DNA from: Clostridia bacterium
Lineage (GTDB): Bacteria > Bacillota > Clostridia > Oscillospirales > CAG-272
Assembly: GCA_900753295.1 (NCBI GenBank)
Contig: CAADYQ010000094.1
Coordinates: 1-11,824 of the forward strand
Direction of reading: 5' to 3'
DNA length: 11,824 bases
Part shown: piece after piece, positions 7,112-11,824 of the stretch
Position numbering within the stretch: the first letter of the stretch is position 1
How the letters are laid out: every line of letters begins with the position of its first letter
The notes under the pieces: generated by a model
Told to the model about the DNA's origin: nothing
What the model saw: the letters and a program-made list of their open reading frames with translations, nothing else
Databases searched by the model: none
Position numbers and translations under genes: made by a program

Positions 7112-8596
7112 ATGAAAAAGCACCCCATCACAAGGCTCATGCTGTCGGTCACATCGCTCGTACTTATTATCGCATCCATGATGTGCATGACAGTCGCATG
7201 CTCGCAAAACGGCGACGGTGAAAACAGCTCGTCCGCCACCACCGCGTCCACCGTGTCAACGGTCGATCCCGATGCCGGAAAATATGATGACGCAGGCTAT
7301 CTCAAGGACGCGCTGCCCGAGGTGGCGAACCTCGGCGTAAAGATCGGAATGCTTTACTGGTCCGATGTTGAAAACCCCGAATTCTTTGTAGAGGATGACG
7401 GCAACGGCGGCACGGTAGAGCTTGCCATAAACCGCCGCAACGCAAGAGTGGAATCCCGCCTCGGCGTTGAGATCGATTACACCGGCACGCCGGGCAACGC
7501 CAAAAAGCGCGGCGACTACATTACAAAAATACGCACCTCCTTTGACTCCGGCAACCCCTACGACATCTACGCCGGCTACACGCTTGCAATGGCGACCGCC
7601 GCAACGAGCGGCTTCTGCTCGAACCTTCTTGATTACAGCGTGCTCGACTTCACGGCGCCCTGGTGGCCGCAAAAGCTTATCGAGGAATCCACTATCAACA
7701 AAAAGCTCTTCTTCACGACCGGCGACCTCTCCACCAACCTCCTTTACATGATGTACGTAATGTACTTCAACAAGGATATGATGACCGAATACAACGCCGG
7801 GGACCCCTACGCCTGTGTTGACAACAACACCTGGACATACGAAAAAATGATAGAAATGTCGCACAAGGTAGACGGCATGCAGGGCGGCGAAACGCCCATA
7901 TACGGCTTTACCGCCAACACCATGCACACCGACCCCTTCTTCTACGGCGCAGGTCTGCGCACGCTCGACCGCGACAGCGACGGCAAGCCCATCATTTCCG
8001 AAAAGTTCGGCAGTGAGCGCACCCAGAACGTTGTTTCGCTCGTTGAGGGCTATCTTTCCGACCCGATAAGCCTTCTCGGTTCAGCCTGCAACAAGACATT
8101 CCAGGAAGGCAGAGTCATGTTCCTTATGAGCCGTGCAAGATACGCCAGCCGCGATCTCGGCGGTGCGACCTTCAACTACGGCGTAGCGCCCATACCGAAA
8201 TACACTGCCGATCAGGACGGATATTCCACCTGCCTCGGCTTCCCCTGCACCTTCTATGCGGTCTCCGGAGCCGCACAGCACCCGCAGGAAGCAGCCACGG
8301 TGCTTGAGTGCCTCTCCTCTGAGGGCTACCGCATAATCACCCCCGTGCTGTTTGAGGTCACGATGAAGACCCGTTACACGACAGACGCCATTGCCGCAAA
8401 GACCTTTGACATGGCGCGCGCAGGAGTCAGCTTTGACCTTGGCAGAATATACAGCGACGCGCTCGGCAATCTTACATACTCGATATTCAGAAACTGCATC
8501 TGCAAAGGCAATCCCAACTTCTCCCGCAGCTACAGCGCAAGCCTTCCCGCTCTTGAGACGAAGCTCGAAGAGATGATAGCGGCATTCGGGAACTGA
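7112..8596 (+). CDS. Extracellular solute-binding lipoprotein (family 1-like)
   Basis: A 494-residue secreted lipoprotein that should sit on the outer face of the cytoplasmic membrane and capture a ligand, probably an oligosaccharide, for an ABC importer. Residues 1-29 are a lipoprotein signal (K2/K3/R8, hydrophobic core 9-26) with lipobox TVAC and lipidated C30. A Ser/Thr-rich linker (about 38-51) follows. The mature domain opens with GMLYWSDVENPEFFVEDD (79-96) and AINRRNARVESRLGVE (105-120), both resembling a large group of carbohydrate-associated binding proteins from gut Clostridia (recalled, not searched). Length fits the family. No permease or ATPase of the sugar-importer type lies in the window; the nearby ABC-2 genes are exporter-like, so this is an orphan binding protein. 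It is followed by an intrinsic terminator, then the sulfatase. The ligand is unknown; a sulfated or host glycan is a guess from the neighbour. Confidence 0.9.
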   Translation: MKKHPITRLMLSVTSLVLIIASMMCMTVACSQNGDGENSSSATTASTVSTVDPDAGKYDDAGYLKDALPEVANLGVKIGMLYWSDVENPEFFVEDDGNGGTVELAINRRNARVESRLGVEIDYTGTPGNAKKRGDYITKIRTSFDSGNPYDIYAGYTLAMATAATSGFCSNLLDYSVLDFTAPWWPQKLIEESTINKKLFFTTGDLSTNLLYMMYVMYFNKDMMTEYNAGDPYACVDNNTWTYEKMIEMSHKVDGMQGGETPIYGFTANTMHTDPFFYGAGLRTLDRDSDGKPIISEKFGSERTQNVVSLVEGYLSDPISLLGSACNKTFQEGRVMFLMSRARYASRDLGGATFNYGVAPIPKYTADQDGYSTCLGFPCTFYAVSGAAQHPQEAATVLECLSSEGYRIITPVLFEVTMKTRYTTDAIAAKTFDMARAGVSFDLGRIYSDALGNLTYSIFRNCICKGNPNFSRSYSASLPALETKLEEMIAAFGN

Positions 8597-8606
8597 CGCC
8601 GCACCC

Positions 8607-8660
8607 ATCGGACACCCGCTCACACAACGCTCACGCGGTGACCGGGTGTCCGATATTTTT
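8607..8660 (+). terminator. Intrinsic terminator inside the binding-protein/sulfatase transcription unit
   Basis: A perfect 12-base-pair stem (8607-8618 with 8643-8654) carries a 24-base loop that can add four more pairs (TCAC 8620-8623 with GTGA 8638-8641) after one mismatch. TTTTT at 8656-8660 follows directly. It ends 25 bases before the sulfatase start, and that short gap has no promoter boxes, so sulfatase mRNA probably comes from read-through, lowering its level relative to the binding protein. Confidence 0.82.
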
Positions 8661-8685
8661 ACGATCATTATCCAAGGAGAAAACA

Positions 8686-10017
8686 ATGAACTTTGTCTAC
8701 ATACACACCCACGACAGCGGGCGTTACATCCAGCCGTACGGCATTGCAGCCGACAACCCGAACCTCATGCGCCTTGCGCGGGAGAGCTTTATGTTCCACC
8801 AGGCGCACAGCGCCGCGCCGATATGCTCGCCCAGCCGCACCGCGCTGCTTACGGGAATGTACCCGCACTGCTCCGGTATGTTCGGGCTTTCGCACCGCGG
8901 CTTTGAGACCAACGACTTCAGCCGCCACCTTTCGCACTTCCTGCACGACCACGGATATTATACCGCTCTTTGCGGCGTTCAGCATGAAGCGAAGGATCCT
9001 TCAAAGCTCGGCTATGATGAAAGATTTTCATCCTTTGAGCGCGACACCCGCGTGCGCGATGCACGCGCGCTTGAGCATGCGCTTGACTTCCTGCGCTCGG
9101 ACAGACGCGGCGACAAGCCTTTTTTCCTTTCCTTCGGTATGTCCAGCACACATCTGAATTATCCGGAGGCTACCGACATAGAGGAGGATTTCATCGCCAC
9201 TCCCTCGCCGGTCGTGAACAACAAAGCAACGCGCCACGATTTTGCAAATTACCTTACGAGTCTGCGCACCGCCGACAAATGCGTCGGAGCAGTGCTTGAC
9301 GAGATAGACGCGCAAGGGCTGCGCAACGACACCGTTGTGCTGTTCACCACCGACCACGGCATTTCATTTCCCGATATGAAATGCACTCTGCGCGATGCCG
9401 GCACCGGCGTTGCCATGTTCATACGCCACCCGGATATCGGGCGCGGCGCGACCGATGCAATGGTATCGCAGGTGGATGTATTCCCCACTGTTTGCGACAT
9501 GCTGGGCATTGAAAAGCCCGACTGGCTTGAGGGTTGCTCGCTTTTGCCGCTAATGCGCGGAGAGACCGAACATGTTCATGACTTTATATTCTCCGAGGTG
9601 ACATATCACGCGGCGTATGAGCCTATGCGCGCAGTGCGCACCGACCGCATGAAGCTGATACGCTATTTCGGCGAGCTGCGCCGTCCTCTTGTCAATATCG
9701 GGGACCATGCGATAAAGGATATATTCCTGACCTCCAAGCTGCCGCATTTACCTCACGAACGGGTATTTCTTTACGACCTCATAGCCGACCCGGAGGAGCG
9801 CCGCAACCTTGCGGACTACCCGGAATACGCCGATGAGCTGCATGAGCTTTCGGAGCTGCTTGAGCGGTGGATGAAGGAAACCCACGACCCGCTACTTGAT
9901 GGTCCGATCCCGCTGGGGCCGGGACAGGTCACCAACCGCACGGACGCGGTATCCCCCTTTGAACCGGTTTACGATATGTACGGCAACGAAGTTGTAAAGC
10001 CTGCGAAAAAGAAATAA
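8686..10017 (+). CDS. Sulfatase, family S1 (formylglycine-dependent), no signal peptide
   Basis: A 443-residue hydrolase of the alkaline phosphatase-like fold that removes sulfate from an ester or N-sulfated sugar. The signature CSPSRTALLTG (47-57) includes C47, which must be converted to formylglycine; the CxPSR form is the target of anaerobic sulfatase-maturating enzymes, and none is encoded here. Metal-ligand positions include D10 (THDSGRYIQPYG, 8-19) and TTDHG (221-225, D223/H224). The HDSGRY opening resembles the N-sulfoglucosamine sulfohydrolase-like branch (S1_8 in SulfAtlas terms, recalled), suggesting action on heparan-type N-sulfated glucosamine, but the subfamily is uncertain. There is no signal peptide, so it should act in the cytoplasm on imported sugars. 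Start choice: AGGAG at 8675-8679 is 6 bases before ATG 8686. An upstream GTG at 8638 lies inside the terminator hairpin and is rejected. The C-terminus is Lys-rich (VVKPAKKK). Confidence 0.92.
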   Translation: MNFVYIHTHDSGRYIQPYGIAADNPNLMRLARESFMFHQAHSAAPICSPSRTALLTGMYPHCSGMFGLSHRGFETNDFSRHLSHFLHDHGYYTALCGVQHEAKDPSKLGYDERFSSFERDTRVRDARALEHALDFLRSDRRGDKPFFLSFGMSSTHLNYPEATDIEEDFIATPSPVVNNKATRHDFANYLTSLRTADKCVGAVLDEIDAQGLRNDTVVLFTTDHGISFPDMKCTLRDAGTGVAMFIRHPDIGRGATDAMVSQVDVFPTVCDMLGIEKPDWLEGCSLLPLMRGETEHVHDFIFSEVTYHAAYEPMRAVRTDRMKLIRYFGELRRPLVNIGDHAIKDIFLTSKLPHLPHERVFLYDLIADPEERRNLADYPEYADELHELSELLERWMKETHDPLLDGPIPLGPGQVTNRTDAVSPFEPVYDMYGNEVVKPAKKK

Positions 10018-10023
10018 AACAAA

Positions 10024-10064
10024 AACCGGGGTGAAAAACTCAAATTGAGTTTTTCACCCCGGTT
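10024..10064. terminator. Long perfect hairpin terminator between convergent genes
   Basis: A perfect 20-pair inverted repeat (10024-10043 with 10045-10064) around a single central base; the physical loop is probably three to five bases. It contains a GC block (CCGGGGTG/CACCCCGG) and an A5/T5 block. It lies 7 bases after the sulfatase stop codon and 42 bases from the stop of the minus-strand gene. Upstream A-rich sequence (from about 10005) becomes a U-rich tail for minus-strand transcripts; on the plus side only TTT follows, so plus-strand termination may be less efficient. Confidence 0.8.
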
Positions 10065-10105
10065 GACTTTGTGTCCGGTAGCCGGAAACAATATCGTTGG
10101 TCGTT

Positions 10106-11824
10106 TTATTTTCCGAGCACAAGCTCGAACCAATCCCCATCGGCAACATACATATGTGATGCTCCGACAAGGCTCAGGACATATTTATTTATCTCCGTTT
10201 TACGGTTTTCGGCATACCGCGCGGCGGAGCCGGGGAAAAATGCGTATTCCGGCTTTACCGTCTCATAAAAGGCGCGCGTTGTGGGCCACTTTATCGACCC
10301 GTGGTGAGCCACCTGAACATACTTTGAGCGCAAAGCCTCGCCGTATTCGGCAACGAGCGCTTCTCCCATAGGTATCTGCGCGTCTCCCGGAAGAAGTATC
10401 CCGTCATCCCCGCACAAAATACGCGTGACTACCGAGGTATCGTTGCGCGCATCCGACCGACCGCCGCGTGCAAGAATGAGCGAATATGTTCCAAGCACCT
10501 CTATGTCGGCGCCCGGCAGTCTTATGCGGTCGCCCTCATGCGGCTTTACAATCCCGGCGCCGGCAAAGGAATTCACCGCGCGCTTGACCTTATCCCATGC
10601 GGGACAGGCGCCCTCCGGGTCGCAGTATGTATCCGGCACCGCAGCCATAAGGTTGTCAAGCCTGATCACACCGGCATATCGCGCGGCAAATTCAAGAAAG
10701 CACTGAATGTGATCGCCGTGCATATGTGTGAGTATCCACAGCCTCACATACGGCTTTTCGCCTGCCGCGGTATTCTTTTTGAGATACGCCGCAAGCTGTG
10801 CGGCATCCTCGGTAAATCCGCCGTCCCATATGACAAAACTGCCGTCCGCGAGCTTCAGCACATATCCCATGCCGTTCGTATTGTCGCCGGGATAGCTCAG
10901 CGCCATCTGGGTAAATACGACCTTGCCGCCGATATCGGCATCGCCGCCGGAATAATATCCGTTATCCTCCGGCTCGGCGGTGATCCTCAGCGCTCCGCCT
11001 GCGTACGCGACGTAAAGCCGCGTGCCGGAGCCTTCCTTTTCATATGTCGAATAGCTGCTTTCGCCTATCGTATTACTGTCAACGCAGGTGAAGCCCGCGT
11101 TCTCCGCCGACGTGCGGTACGCAGTGTATTCCCCTTCTCCGACGTCCTCGTAGCACAGCATAAGACCGCCCGCTCCCGTATCGACGGCGCGCGTCAGGCT
11201 CAGCCCGTCCGCCTCCGGGATATTCGCGCGGTAGCCGGTGTATCTGAAGCGCGCCACTGCGGGGCACGGCAGAGTTATCGACTTTTTCCCGTCGGCACCC
11301 TCGGTAACAGCGCCGTCAAGCATTTCGACAAGCCTTGCGACCGCCCTTGCGGTGGTGACCGGGGTCCTGCCGCCGACTACGAGCTTATTGCCGACAACGG
11401 TGAAGCCGTATTCGGCGCCGCCGAATCGGGATATCCCCTCGGCGCTCTCGGTGTAGCCGGTGTCGCCGATAAGTATCTCGGTCGTCTCGCTGTTGTAGCT
11501 GCCCGCCTTTGAAAGCGCATCGTTGCGCATAGACTGCCCCTCGCTGCCGAGGAGCGTATTTATTTTGGTCTTAAGCTCGCCGAACGCAGAGGCAAGCTCG
11601 CTCCCGGCATAGCGGGAATACACTATCGGATATGACGGAACACCGTCCGCGGCAAGCTTTATCTCATTAAAATCGCTGCATTCGAGCGACATTCCCGCCG
11701 GGAAGCCGACAACGCCGTCGCCACACGGCAATGCGGCGTCGGCAAGCTCTCCGACCGCATAGTAGAGCAATATATCCGACGAGGCGGACACGACGATGCG
11801 CCTGCCGCTCCCGGTCACGCTCCA
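10106..11824 (-). CDS. Metallo-beta-lactamase-fold protein with N-terminal extension, N-terminus cut off
   Basis: The frame is open through the right edge (572 visible codons, first residues WSVTGSG), so the true start is outside; GTG at 11818 has no reason to be the start. The C-terminal part (about 300-572) is a metallo-beta-lactamase hydrolase domain with HMHGDH (367-372), GDAQ (480-483) and AHHGS (506-510), the ComEC/Rec2-like variant; all metal ligands are present. Before it, about residues 60-170 contain YPIVYS, then ILIGDT (117-122) and NKLVVGG (146-152), a pattern seen in accessory domains beside carbohydrate-active enzymes (GH67/GH20-type N-terminal folds; recalled and weak). The first visible residues, RRIVVSASSDILLYYAVGEL, resemble the same strand-helix unit, so two copies may exist. 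No permeases or ComEC-like membrane segments are visible. The substrate could be a phosphodiester, nucleotide or lactone; not determined. Location is unknown because the N-terminus is missing. Confidence 0.85.
   Translation of the reverse strand, partial: WSVTGSGRRIVVSASSDILLYYAVGELADAALPCGDGVVGFPAGMSLECSDFNEIKLAADGVPSYPIVYSRYAGSELASAFGELKTKINTLLGSEGQSMRNDALSKAGSYNSETTEILIGDTGYTESAEGISRFGGAEYGFTVVGNKLVVGGRTPVTTARAVARLVEMLDGAVTEGADGKKSITLPCPAVARFRYTGYRANIPEADGLSLTRAVDTGAGGLMLCYEDVGEGEYTAYRTSAENAGFTCVDSNTIGESSYSTYEKEGSGTRLYVAYAGGALRITAEPEDNGYYSGGDADIGGKVVFTQMALSYPGDNTNGMGYVLKLADGSFVIWDGGFTEDAAQLAAYLKKNTAAGEKPYVRLWILTHMHGDHIQCFLEFAARYAGVIRLDNLMAAVPDTYCDPEGACPAWDKVKRAVNSFAGAGIVKPHEGDRIRLPGADIEVLGTYSLILARGGRSDARNDTSVVTRILCGDDGILLPGDAQIPMGEALVAEYGEALRSKYVQVAHHGSIKWPTTRAFYETVKPEYAFFPGSAARYAENRKTEINKYVLSLVGASHMYVADGDWFELVLGK

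Noticed and set aside
6915..7115. 66-codon plus-strand frame in the divergent intergenic region
   Set aside because: It contains the -35 and -10 boxes at 7029-7057 and overlaps the next start; no ribosome site and AT-driven composition.
7256..7927. 223-codon minus-strand frame
   Set aside because: Antisense to the solute-binding lipoprotein; Val/Gly-rich shadow composition.
8638..8685. GTG at 8638 as the start of the sulfatase
   Set aside because: It lies within the terminator hairpin and lacks a ribosome site, while ATG 8686 has AGGAG at ideal spacing and begins at the first strand of the fold.
8081..8686. 201-codon minus-strand frame
   Set aside because: Spans the lipoprotein 3' end and the terminator hairpin in antisense; no recognisable domain.
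10538..11512. 324-codon frame on the plus strand opposite the MBL-fold gene
   Set aside because: It is Arg/Ala-rich with no motifs and is antisense to a protein with complete catalytic motifs.
1..11824. CRISPR array, transposon, phage, toxin-antitoxin or tRNA genes
   Set aside because: I looked for regularly spaced repeats, terminal inverted repeats, integrase/transposase motifs and tRNA-like ends and found none that hold up by eye.

Overview
The window looks like a moderately GC-rich member of the Bacillota, most likely class Clostridia and possibly a gut species of the Oscillospirales type. The clues are sigma-A promoters with near-consensus boxes, purine-rich Shine-Dalgarno sites, a Gram-positive style lipoprotein signal, BcrA-type ABC genes and a solute-binding protein typical of gut Clostridia. 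This placement is inference; no rRNA, tRNA or marker gene is present. I see no phage, IS, CRISPR or defence genes.

Layout. (1) Positions 1-366, minus strand: the 5' part of a small unrecognised gene cut by the left edge. (2) Positions 507-5986, plus strand: a strong promoter followed by four closely packed genes. These are a BcrA-like ABC ATPase, two paralogous ABC-2 permeases that each carry an unusually large (~310 residue) extracytoplasmic insertion, and a divergent glycerophosphodiester phosphodiesterase (GDPD) family protein. (3) Positions 6062-6882, minus strand: an SGNH-type hydrolase with its own promoter, convergent with the GDPD gene and separated from it by a long perfect hairpin. 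(4) Positions 7029-10017, plus strand: a strong promoter, a solute-binding lipoprotein, an intrinsic terminator-like hairpin, and a sulfatase without a signal peptide. (5) Positions 10106-11824, minus strand: the C-terminal 572 residues of a metallo-beta-lactamase-fold protein with an N-terminal extension, convergent with the sulfatase across another long perfect hairpin.

How it may work together. The ABC genes probably form one exporter: one ATPase dimer energising a heterodimer of the two permeases, resembling bacitracin/lantibiotic self-protection (Bcr-like) transporters, but with large ectodomains. GDPD, SGNH hydrolase and sulfatase are three small ester-cleaving enzymes near an orphan binding lipoprotein, which suggests scavenging of decorated host or envelope molecules, with the sulfatase acting in the cytoplasm. 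No permease for the binding protein and no sulfatase-maturating enzyme lie in the window. The most unusual items are the duplicated permeases with big ectodomains, the GDPD with altered active-site motifs, and the terminator between the binding protein and the sulfatase. I did not find a clearly new defence or mobile system.
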